Source of the DNA: Salarias fasciatus
Lineage: Eukaryota; Chordata; Actinopteri; Blenniiformes; Blenniidae
Length of the DNA: 64,000 nt
Reading direction: 5' to 3'
Assembly (NCBI RefSeq): GCF_902148845.1
Contig: NC_043758.1
Location: forward strand, 2,717,079-2,781,078
Below, piece after piece: positions 22,931 through 37,062 of the stretch. Every line of letters begins with the position of its first letter. Positions within the stretch are counted from its first letter, which is position 1. The notes beneath the pieces are model-generated. The model saw only the letters and a program-made list of their open reading frames with translations, made no database searches and had not been told where the DNA came from. The position numbers were made by a program, and so were the translations under genes.

Positions 22931-24913
22931 TCAGCTGCTCGGGAACATCTCGGTCAGGGTGGTCTGTTTGGTGCGTCGGTGGCAGGAGGAGGTGCTGCCG
23001 GCCTTTGCAGAGGAAGGGGAGGAGGAGGTGCTGCTAGTCTTTGTAGAGGAGGGGGAGGAGGTGGTGCTGCTCCTCCTCCTGGTCTTCTCCGCCCCTCCTT
23101 TCCTCAGCAGGTAGGCGGACGGCGTCCCTTTCCGTCGATCGGTTAATTTCCGCTGCTCCTCCTGGTTCAGCTCCTTCTGCAGGAGCAGCGCCAGGCGCCG
23201 GTCCTCCTGCTCCTGCTGCCAGCGGCCCTGCTCCTCCTCCAGGGAGGAGAAGGAGGAGGGGGGCGTTGGGAAGTGAAGGTACTCTGGGAAGTACTCCTGC
23301 TCTTCGTCCTCCTCCATGTCGGAGCTCCTCCTCTTCAGGGGGACTCCAGCTGTCCTCCGGGGACTGTCCAGGGGGCGGGGCTCCGACCGGAGGAGGTTCT
23401 CCTGAAACAGATGAACACAGGTGAGCGCCTCCTGCTTCTGCTTCCCCGGGCGGAGTCTGACACCGAATCGAACTCACCTTGTTGGACAGGAGGCTGGACG
23501 GAGCGGGATGACGAGGAATCAGGAACCTGGAGGAGGACAGGAAGGCACTGAGACATGGGACTCACATGAAGCTCCGCCCACTAACAAACACTCCTGAAGC
23601 TCCGCCCACTAACAAACACCCCTGAAGCTCCGCCCACTAACAAACACTCCTGAAGCTCTGCCCACTAACAAACACCCCTGAAGCTCCGCCCACTCAAACA
23701 CCCCTGAAGCTCCGCCCACTAACAAACACCCCTGAAGCTCCGCCCACTCAAACAACCCTGAAGCTTTGCCCACTAACAAACACCCCCTTAAGCTCCACCC
23801 ATCAACACAAACCCCATGAGGCCCCTCCCATGAAATGCATGAAGCCCCGCCCACTCCCACAAACAACTCCCCAAACTCCGCCTACTCATCCCAAACAACT
23901 TCTGAAGCTTCAAAAGAAAAAACAAAGCGCTGCTCACTTCTCTATATGTCCAACCACGTCTTTCTTCTTCTGTGGAGGAGGAGGAGGAGGAGGAGCGCCA
24001 CCCACTGATGGAGGAGGAGCATTGTTCTGCACCAGATGGACAGGAGAAAGATTCAGTTGAAGAATTTGAGCAGGACGCACTGATCAGCCAGTCACACTAA
24101 CCAGCTGGCTGCTGAGCAGCCGGGCCAGCTGCTGGTCCTCCTCGGTCCTCCTGGTCTCCTCCTGCAGCAGCAGCTGCTCCTCCTCCATTAACTTCTGGAT
24201 CAGCTCCTCACTGGCTCTCTTCTGCTCCTCATCCTGAGCCCGGCGCTCCTCCGTCATCTGGGGGGAGGTGCAGTGTCACTCACACACACTCGCAGGGAGG
24301 TGTACAATGTCTCTCACACACACTACTCACTTTGCTGATCTGGTCCTCATATTCTTGTCGCAGCTCTCCAGGTTGACACACCCTGGGAAAACTAAACACT
24401 ACACACACAGACACGCACACACACACAGGTTGGTTGGCTGTACTGTAAACAGCAGTGTGTCCAGGTGTCTCTCTGCGTCCCACCTGTGTGCTCCTCGGTG
24501 TTGTCGGCCTCCTGTCCAGCCAGGCGGCGCTCGCACTGCTGAGGGAAACAGGTCTGAATCTGCGTCCACAGCTGCTGGTTGATCAGCGTGTTGTTGCGGC
24601 TGTGCAGGCGAGTCCAGGTGGACACTCTCCTCCGGCACAGGGGACAGCACAGCGCCGCTTTGTCCACCGACTCCTGGAAACACTCCTGGACACACAACCA
24701 CAGGGGACCGTGAGAGACCTGAGGGGACAGCTGAGTGTGTGTGTGGGTGTGTGTGTGTGTGTGTGTTACCTTGCAGAAGGTGTGTTTACAGGGAAGTGTG
24801 ACAGGTTCCACAAAGATCTCCAGACAGACGGGACAGGTGCAGTCCTCTCGGGACAGCACCTTGTCTCCTCTCCTCATCTGTCCAGCTGACTCAGGGGACA
24901 TCTCTGACGGCAT
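22931..24913 (-). CDS. rnf168: E3 ubiquitin ligase RNF168 (DNA double-strand-break response)
   Basis: RNF168 ubiquitinates H2A K13/K15 at DNA breaks and recruits 53BP1 and BRCA1 complexes. Exons: 24770-24913, 24444-24685, 24331-24382, 24102-24257, 23938-24026, 23478-23526, 22931-23401, about 400 aa. The RING finger spans exons 1-2 (CPVCLEIFVEPVTLPCKHTF, then CCPLCRRRVSTWTRLH). A basic LR-like segment (QPGELRQEYEDQISK) and an acidic helix (EEQKRASEELIQKLMEEEQ, MIU1-like) follow. The last exon has an MIU2-like helix (RRLALLLQKELNQEEQRK) and ends with a PIP-box-like QTTLTEMFPSS. For exon 2 only the donor at 24443 keeps the frame with exon 3; the stronger-looking gtggga at 24483 does not. The protein is shorter than human (571 aa). 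Confidence 0.93.
23575..23900. repeat. Tandem repeat ctgaagctccgcccactaac in rnf168 intron
   Basis: About ten imperfect copies of a roughly 32-bp unit (aacaaacacccctgaagctc plus cgcccact) fill the intron between exons 23478-23526 and 23938-24026. Units decay towards the right end. Confidence 0.85.
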
Positions 24914-25560
24914 GCTTGTCCTCAGGTCTTCCAGTCAGTCTGTGGGGGACAGACCAGGTCAGACCTCCCTGGTTGATCAGACCTCCTTCTGCCAACAAAC
25001 TAGCAAATCTAACCCGAGCCCTTCAAGTCACGGCAGTGAGACACTTCACCTGTTGATTACCGGATCGTTTCTAATCTAATCTGGAGTGTGTAAGGTTCTT
25101 GCTCAATATTTACACTGGGAGAAGGTTCTGGTGGCCCAGAGCGGACCGGACTCGCCTGATTGTGGGCGGGTTCCGTTAGCTTCCAGCTAACCCCGCAGTG
25201 TTAGCATCGAGCCGCTAACAGCGAACAAACTCCAAAACTCGGCTCAGGCGGTGTCACGGAGAAGGCCCCGTTTTAAAAAAGTTCCACATTAAAAAGCTCC
25301 ACGCCGCCGTTCGCCTCTGCTCGCCGTGTCTGGCGAGGCTTCGCGGGCCTCTTTGTTAGCTAGCCGCCGCTAGCCGTCTTCTGCTGCGTCCGCAGGACCG
25401 ACATTAGCTTCACTAGCATCACACACCCGCCAAACAGCTGCTGAGGCAGCGCGTGCCGGGAGACGTACGCGACCGACGTCAGCACGTCGACACCAAACAA
25501 GCACAAACATGTCCTCGGTTCACATCCTGAGCAGGTTACCGCGTGTCGCACAACAAGCAT
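24914..25560 (-). promoter_or_regulatory. rnf168 5' region, CpG-rich promoter candidate
   Basis: Upstream of the rnf168 start codon the sequence becomes CpG-rich at about 25140-25540. An acceptor-like site close before the ATG suggests a noncoding first exon in this region. No TATA box was recognised. Beyond 25560 the L2 element starts. Confidence 0.4.
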
Positions 25561-25583
25561 CGCTTTATGGTGTCTGAAGATTT

Positions 25584-25585
<2 letters not shown>

Positions 25586-25644
<59 letters not shown>

Positions 25645-28600
25645 ATTTTATTTCAAAGCGTCTTTCAGGGAACTCAAGGACACTTTACAAGATTAAAACA
25701 ACAATGATGAGAACAATAATAATAATAAATAAAATAAAATCATAGGTAGCAACACAGCAAATAATGACGGTAAGGAGCTGAGGATAGTAGGAGAAAACTA
25801 AGTGGAGTATGCAGATCTGAACAGATGGGTTTTAAGTCTGGACTTGAAGAGGGACAGGGAGTTCAGATTACGGAGGTCCGGGGGGAGAGAGTTCCAGAGC
25901 TGGGGAGCAGAGCGGCTGAAGGCCCTGCTGCCCATGGTGCTGAGGCGAGCAGGGGGAGCAGTGAGGTGGATGGAGGAGGAGGATCTGAGGGAGCGAGCTG
26001 GAGTGGAGATGTGGAGGAGGTCACACAGATATGGCGGTGCGAGGTTGTTGATGGCCTTAAAGTATACAGAAGAATTTTGAAATGAATTCTCAGCTTGACC
26101 GGGAGCCAGCGCAGGTGCTGGAGAATGGGGGTGATGTGGTGGTGAGGAGGGGTCTTTGAGATGATTCGAGCAGCTGAATTCTGGACCAGTTGAAGTTTAT
26201 GGAGTGATTTCTGTGGAAGGCCGAAGAGGAGAGCATTACAATAATCGATACGGGAGGTTACAAGGCTGTGGACAAGGATGGAGGCAGCGTGAGGAGCGAG
26301 GGAGGGAAGGAGGCCATTGATATTGCGAAGGTGAAAGTAAGCGGACCGAATAATGCAATTAATGTGGGACTGGAAGGAAAGAGTGCTGTCGAGGATGACA
26401 CCCAGACTCTTGACCTGAGGGGGAGGGGAGACCGAGGAGCTGTCAATGGGGAGAGAAAGACTGTCTACTTTAGCAAGTGTGGATTTAGTGCCAACCAGGA
26501 GGATTTCAGTTTTATTGCTGTTTAATTGGAGGAAGTTTGCAGTGAACCAAGATTTAATGTCAGAAAGACAGGAGATGAGGGAGGGGGGTGGGAGCGTGGA
26601 ATGGGGCTTGCAAGAGAGGTAGAGCTGGGTGTCGTCCGCAAAGCAGTGGAAATGAATGTTGAGTTTGTGGAAAGTATGGCCAAGGGGGAGGAGGTAGATG
26701 ATGAAGAGGAGGGGCCCCAGGACGGAGCCCTGGGGGACACTGGTGGTGACTGGGGAGAGGTCTGATTTAAATGACTGAAGCTGAATGAACTGAGATATGA
26801 GTGAAACCAGCTGAGGGGTGTGTGGGTGATACCGATGGAGGAGAGTCTATGGAGGAGGATGGGGTGTGAGATGGTGTCAAAGGTCGCACTCAGATCGAGG
26901 AGGATGAGGATGGAAAGTGAACCAGAATCAGCTGCCACGAGGAGATCATTTGTGATTTTAAGGAGTGCTGTTTCTGTGCTGTGGCGGGGGCGAAATCCAG
27001 ATTGAAAGGGCTCGTAAAGATTATTGAGGGAAAGGTGAGAATGGAGCTGGCTGGCGACTACTTTTTCCAGAATTTTAGAAATGAAAGGTAAGTGAGAAAT
27101 GGGGCGGAGGTTATTAAAATGGTTGGGATCTAAACCAAATTTCTTTAGCTTGGGGGTAACAGATGCTGTTTTAAATGATGAAGGAACAATACCAGAGGAG
27201 AGTGGGGAATGGATGATGGTGCATATGAGAGGGAGAAGAGAGGGGAGGCAGGATCTGACCAGAGATGTGGGGAGGGGATCAAGCTGGCAGGTGGAGGGCT
27301 TTGATTTTAGGAGGATATCAGCAATTTCAGGAGGACTGGGGAGATGAAAACTGGAAAAGTAGTGAGAGTGGAGAGGAGGGGGTGATGGGGAGGAAGATGG
27401 TCCGATCGAGCAAAGATTCTGATGGATATTGCTGATTTTGCGATTGAAAAACTGCATTATAGAGTTACAGGAGTCAGTAGAATACAGATGGGGCGGGAGG
27501 GAGTTTGATGGTTGGGTAATTTTGTTAAACAGAGAGAAGAGTGTTTTTGAGTTTCCATCATTGGCGATGATGAGGCTGGAGTAATAGCTGGTTTTGGCTT
27601 GAGTTATGGAGTCCTTGTAAAGAAGAAGATGGTTATTGTACATGTCCTTGTGGAGAGTAAGACCAGACTATTTATGGAGACGTTCGAGTTGACGACCCCT
27701 GGCTTTCATCTCCCGGAGCTCAGGGGTGAACCAGGGGGCAGAGGAGGAGAACGAGACCTGACGGGTTTGGACTGGGGCGAGAGAGTTAAGAATATCCTGT
27801 AGGCTATTGTTGTAGAGGGAGACCAGTTTTTTCAGGGTTGGAGAGGGAGTCCGGGATAGAGACACAACGAAGGCTGGTGGAAAGAGAGTCACGGTTCATG
27901 TCCTTTATATTCCGGAAAGAGATGAGACGGGGGGGCTTGATGATGGAGAGGGAGAGTGTGGCATTGAAGGTGAGGAGGAAGTGGTCGGGGACAGGGAGCT
28001 CATCGGAGCGAGGCCAGAACAGCAGATTAAGTCCAGAAAATGTCCTTTTTTGTGGGTTGGGAAGTCGGTGAATTGAGCAAAATCAAAGCTCTCCAGACAT
28101 GACAGAAGCTCTGTGGTGAGGGGGAGATTAGTATTGTCTATATGAATATTGAAGTCACCTAGCAGGATGACGTTAGGGGACAAGGTGGACAGGTGGGTGA
28201 GGAGGGTGGAAAGTTCATCTAAAAAGCTACAGTTTGGCTTGGGGGGGGACGGTAGACGGTGGCAATTAAAATGGGAGAGGCACCAGGCAACTTCAAAGCC
28301 AGACATTCAAATGAGGTAAGTGGGGGCGCGGACACGGGGAGAACTTTCCACTTCTCGCGGTGAAGTATCGCGATACCACCCCCGCGTCCGTTGCCACGGG
28401 GACGGCAGACCTAGACAAAGCCAGGCGGAGTAGATTCGTTAAGCTGAGTGTAGACATTAGGCTGCTGCCAGGTTTCAGTTAAGCAGAGAAAGTCCAGCTT
28501 ACGGTCGGTGAGGATGTCCTGGATGAGATGTCTCTTGCTCGTGAGTGAGCGGATGTTCAGCAGACCGATGTTGACTGTAGTGTCGTGCCTGACAGCCGAG

Positions 28601-28785
28601 TGAGCCGACCGGCCTAAGCCGGCTAAGGCGACAGTCCAGCTGGTAGTTTTGGGACGACGGCGAGAAGCGGACCAGAAGGATTTTATGGCTGTGGAGTCGT
28701 CATGATGGAAGTGTCTGCGAGACCCACGGTGGATATATTTACGGCGTGGCGTCACACGACAACGTCCTCAAGATTACGTTCTCCT
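25586..28785 (-). mobile_element. L2-clade LINE, near full length, decayed
   Basis: On the minus strand the element runs from an APE-type endonuclease (IGLLNIRSLTSKRHLIQDIL, DFLCLTETWQ; ORF from about 28755) through reverse transcriptase (27643-26522; LILLDLSATFDTISHPILLH is motif A, and the YADD-like motif follows in another frame) to a 3' tail ending in an (ATT)n run (25586-25642), the usual L2 terminus. The coding region is broken by frameshifts, so the copy is inactive. It separates rnf168 from the zinc-finger gene. A related copy lies at 32943-36080. Confidence 0.85.
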
Positions 28786-29189
28786 CACGTTAAGCCACTC
28801 AATGGTGTTACTTTGTTTTTTGTTATAAAAACACAAAAACTTTAACTCTGGGAGTTTAGGGACGTTCGTATGAACAGTGACTCAACTACAGAACTACTAA
28901 GTCCAGGAGAACATGGACCGGGAGTCGCGACACTGGAGGAAAACGGTTCTGTCCATTTAATGAACATATGCTGCATAAATATGTACAACATCCCCGGCGT
29001 GTGTGTGTGTGTGTGTGTGTGTGAACTCAGCAAGGTTTTATTCCATTTACACAAATACGGAGCGTTTTTGAAAAGTTCCACTTTGGGAGCTGTTTACAAA
29101 AGTTTGCGCTTTTAACACCTTTCAGCAAAGTTGTGTAAACACACGAACAAAAATGTTGCATTTTCACTTAAAATACTGTTTGTATAAGG

Positions 29190-29233
<44 letters not shown>

Positions 29234-29262
29234 TAGAACTGAAGAAACAGATGAAAGCTGTG
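28786..29262. other. Short intergenic stretch with GT repeats
   Basis: No exon was recognised. GT tracts lie at about 29000-29022 and 29190-29233. The zinc-finger gene's 3' end follows, with AATAAA (minus) at 29269-29274, only about 16 nt past its stop codon. Confidence 0.4.
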
Positions 29263-29289
29263 AAAGATTTTATTTTGGCGTCTCTGAGG

Positions 29290-32646
<3,357 letters not shown>

Positions 32647-32940
32647 GTCTGCCTGCGGGCCGCTGTCCGGAGCGGGGAGCGACCAGAGACAACCCGGGGA
32701 CAGAGAGAGAGGAGAGGAAACGGAGGGCTCCGGGAATCCGTCTACATCCGGGTCTTCTTCTTCGTTTGTTTGAAAAAAGCAGCGTTCATCACGCAAATCC
32801 TGCTGCACCGCCCCCGTGTGGCAGAGCTGTGGTTTTATTGTGAAGTGGATTGTAATTTATTTAAGAAAAAAATGAGGTTCAGATATTTATTTTCATGCCG
32901 AAAGAGAAATCAAAAGACACAATTCACGAAAAAAGAATTT

Positions 32941-33012
<72 letters not shown>

Positions 33013-33294
33013 ATTTTATTTACAGGCGCCTTTCAGGACACTCAAGGTCACTGTACAAAGAAAACAGAAGAAAAACAGTTTCAAATACACAGGTTAAAAC
33101 AAAAGAATTTAAAATTAACAAATACCAGTTTAGCAAATTAAAACAGAAGGAGGACTGGAGGTCAAAGTGAGGAAGCTTGTCTGAACATGTGGGTTTTGAG
33201 AGTGGATTTGAGAATGTGTAGTGTGTTGATGTTTCTGATGTCAGCTGGGAGGGAGATCCAGAGGCGGGGAGCAGCGCAGCTGAAGGCTCTAGAG

Positions 33295-33435
33295 CAGGGG
33301 TCCTCCAATACAAATCTTGAAGGTCAACATTTGTTTTTTTACATACAAGCATGGGTCCGGGCTGCAGCGCCCTGTGGGAGCGGGGGGGGTCTGGTCGTGG
33401 ACCGCGGTCCGCTAATTGCTAATTGAGGAACCCGG
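33295..33435. mobile_element. Short hAT-type MITE inside the L2 copy
   Basis: A 141-bp insertion with termini caggggtcctccaata and, reverse-complemented, ccgggttcctcaatta. It is flanked by ctctagag (33287-33294) and ccctggag (33436-33443), a slightly decayed 8-bp hAT target-site duplication. The other L2 copy lacks it at the matching place near 25919-25941 (gctgaaggccctgctgccca), which confirms the insertion boundaries. Confidence 0.75.
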
Positions 33436-33501
33436 CCCTGGAGCCCATGGTGGTCATGGGGCAGGGGGGATGGTGAGACTGAGAGATGAAGAGGGTCTTA
33501 A

Positions 33502-33958
33502 AGCAACACTAAGGAACTTTCAGTTTTCATTGATTTTGGCGGCACCAGTGGACAAAAGCGGTAGTGTTTTTTGCCTGAACGAATACTACAGTTCCTATGA
33601 GGACTAGCGCGTGGCATCATAAAATGCTGCTCCCGGTGGCGTGCTGTCGAACTGAACTCGCCTACATTTGTTTCCAGTGGCTGTGTGAAGGATGGATAGC
33701 GACGAGGTAATGGATCTAATGGTGGCTAAATAATGTTATATCATGATGTGACGCATGCCGTAAAGCAGTCCGCACATTTGGAGTTTTTTAGTGTGCAGGG
33801 TTCCTACCACCCTCCTCACAGCTGCTTAGTCCAAGTGAAAGCAATACTGACGCCCTCAGCCCGTGACAGAGGGGTCATTCAATTAGTTGTAAGTCGATGT
33901 ATCATCACAAAAGATATTAAAATGTTTTATTAAGGTTGAAAAGTTCCTTAGTATCGCT
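33502..33958. mobile_element. TTAA-flanked MITE inside the L2 copy
   Basis: A 457-bp insertion bounded by TTAA on both sides (33498-33501 and 33959-33962). Inverted termini are agcaacactaaggaactttc and, from the right end, agcgatactaaggaactttt. It has no transposase. TTAA duplication fits piggyBac-like mobilisation, though other families are possible. Confidence 0.75.
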
Positions 33959-36080
33959 TTAAAGACCGGCTGGCTGTGTTTATGTGGAGTAGATCAGAGA
34001 GGTACGGCGGGGCGAGGTTATGGAGGGCCTTGAATGTTAACAGAATGGTTTTGTAGACGACACGGTGAGTGACTGGAAGCCAGTGGAGCTGCTGGAGAAC
34101 TGGGGTGATGTGGTGGAAAGAGGGAGTCCTGGTGGTAATTCGGGCTGATGCATTCTGGACCAGTTGGAGTTTATGGAGGGATTTGAGGAGAAGACCAGAG
34201 AGAAGGGAATTACAATAGTCAAGGCAGGAGGTGACAAGAGAGTGGACCAGGATGGCGGTGCTGGCAGGAGTGAGGGAGGGACGGAGACGATTAATGTTAT
34301 GAGATGAAAGTAAGCAGATCGGGTGATGTTATTGATGTGAGTTTTAAATGACAGAGTGCCATCGAGGACGACACCCAAACTCCTGACCTGCAGGGAGGGA
34401 GAAAAGGTGGAGTTATCAGTGGTGATGGTGAAGCTATTGGTTTTAGTGAGAACTGATTTGGAGCCAGTGAGGAGAACCTCAGTTTTATCGCTATTCAGTT
34501 TGAGAAAGTTAGAGGAGAACCAGGATTTGATTTCCTGGAGGCAGACACAGAGGGAGGTGGAGGGGAGGGTAGAGGTGGGTTTGGAAGAGAGGTAGAGCTG
34601 GGTGTCGTCCGCGTAGCAATGAAACTGGATGTTATATTTCTGGAAAATCTGGCCAAGGGGGAGAAGATAAATGATGAAGAGGAGGGGACCAAGAACAGAG
34701 CCTTGGGGAACACCAGAAGAGAGGGGCACGGAATGGGAAGCGAATGTTTTTAACTGAATGAACTGAGTGCGGCCAGAGAGATGTGATGTAAACCAGTCCA
34801 GGGGTGTGCCAGATAAACCAACAGATGCCAGTCTGTGGAGGAGGATGGAGTGAGAGATGGTGTCAAAAGCTGCATTCAGGTCTAGAAGGACGAGGATGGA
34901 TAAAAGTCCAGAATCTGCTGCCATCAGGAGGTCGTTGGTTATTGTAAGTAGAGCGGTTTCTGTGCTGTGGTGGAGACGGAAACCAGACTGGAACTGCTCA
35001 AAGAGGCTGTTACTGGAGAGGTGAGAGTGGATTTGGGAGACAACTGTTTCCTCCAGAATTTTTGAGAGAAATGGCAGATTAGAAATGGGACGAAGGTTAT
35101 TGAAGTTATTGGGGTCAGAACCAGGTTTTTTGAGAATTGGAGTTACTGCAGCGGATTTCAGAGGCGATGGAACAGAACCAGAGGTGAGGGAGGAGTGGAT
35201 GATGGCAGTGATCAGAGGTGACGGGGAGGGGAGGCAGGCTGTGATCAGAGGGGTTAACAGAGGGTGAAGTTGGTGGATGATTTTGAATTTCTGATTAGTT
35301 CACAAATTTCAGCAGACGAGGGAAGGTGGAAATGAGAAAGTGGCTGAGAGAAGGAAACTAAGGGATCAGAGGGGGGTAAACTGGAGGAGGTGTCAGAGGT
35401 CAGTTGCTGGTGGATATTATCAATTTTTGCAGTGAAAAAGTTCATGAGTGAATTGCAGTAGCTGCTGGAGTAAAGGTGAGGGGGGGAGGTGTCTGGAGGG
35501 CGCAAGGAGTTATTAATAAGAGAAAACAGAGTCCGGGTGTTCCCGTCTCCTGCTCTGATGAGACCTGCATAGTATTGAGATGTGGCTGCGTTTATGGAGT
35601 CTTTATAGTGACGAACATGGTGATGGTACGTTTCCTTGTGAATAGTTAAACCAGTCTTATTGCAGAGGCGTTCCAGTTGTCGCCCTTCAGCTTTGAGGAG
35701 GCGGAGTTGGGGTGTAAACCAGGGAGCAGAGTGACTGAAGAATTCAGTCCTAGTTTTTATGGGGGCAAATGAGTCCAGCGGAGTATGGAGACTGTTACTG
35801 TAATGAGAAACCAGCTCATCGGTAGCAGAGGTGGTGCTGATGGTGGGGAGAGCTTTGATGTCCAAGGTGAGAGAAGTTGGATTAATGTCCTTGATGTTAC
35901 AAAATGACATTGTACGTGAAGGTTTGGTAGTGGAGGTTGTCAGATTTACATTAAATGAGATAAACAGACGGTCGGAGATGGGAGATAAGAAGAAGAGCAG
36001 TCAGAGGGGGAAACACCGGAGCAACAGACCAGGTCAAGGACATGACCTTTGGAGTGGGTGGGGAAATGAATATGTTGTTG

Positions 36081-36944
36081 AAATGAATCCTGTTGAAAGC
36101 CAACAACAACAACATAGTTATGCATGAAATGTAATGAATGTTTTCAAATACATAAATATATAAAAGTACATGTTTTTTGGGTGTGGGGCCGGGTGATGGG
36201 AGATTAGTTTATACAATAAATGTTATGAGTTATTAAAGATGAAACTATATATTTTTTAATATATAATCATTTATATATAATCAAAAATATCATTTTAATA
36301 TCTTGTGAAGGATATGAAATGACCCCTTTTATTAAACTTGAATAACTTTGAAAGTCTTTCAGATGTATTAGTTAAGAAAAAGGATATTTTTGGTGGCTGC
36401 GCTGACGACGTGATCAGTAATGTCTACAGATTTCATTACAGAATTGTTTCAGAAGGTTTCTCAAAATAGACTGTTTCTTTCTCCTCTTCTATCCACTCTG
36501 CATAAACTCTAATATGTGCTTCAGCTGTAAGTGGGCATGTAAAGATAAAAAAGTTATTTTCATCAGTGTTTGTCTTGACACCTTTATTTCAGCAGTTTGT
36601 ATATTGAATTCATTTAACTTCATATTTCCAATTGAAGTTTCGATTTACTGAATTTAACTGAAATTTCTCTACTCTGACAATTAAAGCGTGTTCCTCTACT
36701 CATGTAAACTGTTTCACCACCATAAGTTTAATAAATCAGCTTTATAATGAGACCGTTTAAATACAGCCATCATCATTTAAAGGTTTTGCATTGAATTTGA
36801 AACATTTTCATTTTCAGAGTTGCATTTCTCTATTTGTTGACGTCTTCTCTTTCCTCCGTGTGAACTTTGACCTTCAACACAGAAAGCTCGGAAGTCCGTG
36901 AAGTGGAGGAGAACACTCAGGAAACAGGAAGTCTTTGCAAAGTG
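36081..36944. other. AT-rich intergenic stretch
   Basis: No exon or named repeat was recognised. The sequence is AT-rich with runs such as atatataatcatttatatataatc near 36260. It lies beyond the candidate masp1 polyadenylation signal. Confidence 0.4.
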
Positions 36945-36950
36945 TTTATT
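36945..36950 (-). terminator. Candidate masp1 polyadenylation signal beyond the 3' array
   Basis: AATAAA on the minus strand lies about 110 bp past the far end of the 14-bp array. No good signal was seen between the masp1 stop codon (39372) and the array. If used, the whole array is in the 3' UTR of masp1. Confidence 0.4.
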
Positions 36951-37062
36951 TAAACAAAGAATGAGGTCGAAGGTCAATAAGAGATACAAATTGTCTGTTC
37001 AGGAACCGACGGAAGGTTGGAGCCACGGGGGAGGAAAAAATGGAGAGACCTTCTGCTGGTCT

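Larger units (their letters stand above)
32943..36080 (-). mobile_element. L2-clade LINE, second copy, carrying nested MITEs
   Basis: The (ATT)n 3' tail is at 32943-33010. Reverse-transcriptase pieces on the minus strand include [20 protein letters not shown] (motif A), [20 protein letters not shown] (motif B) and [14 protein letters not shown] (motif C). An upstream linker ORF (35910-35254) contains SHSAPWFTPQLRLLKAEGRQ. The endonuclease is largely missing, so it is 5'-truncated as well as frame-broken. It is related to 25586-28785 but clearly diverged. Two smaller elements interrupt it (33295-33435 and 33502-33958). Confidence 0.85.
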
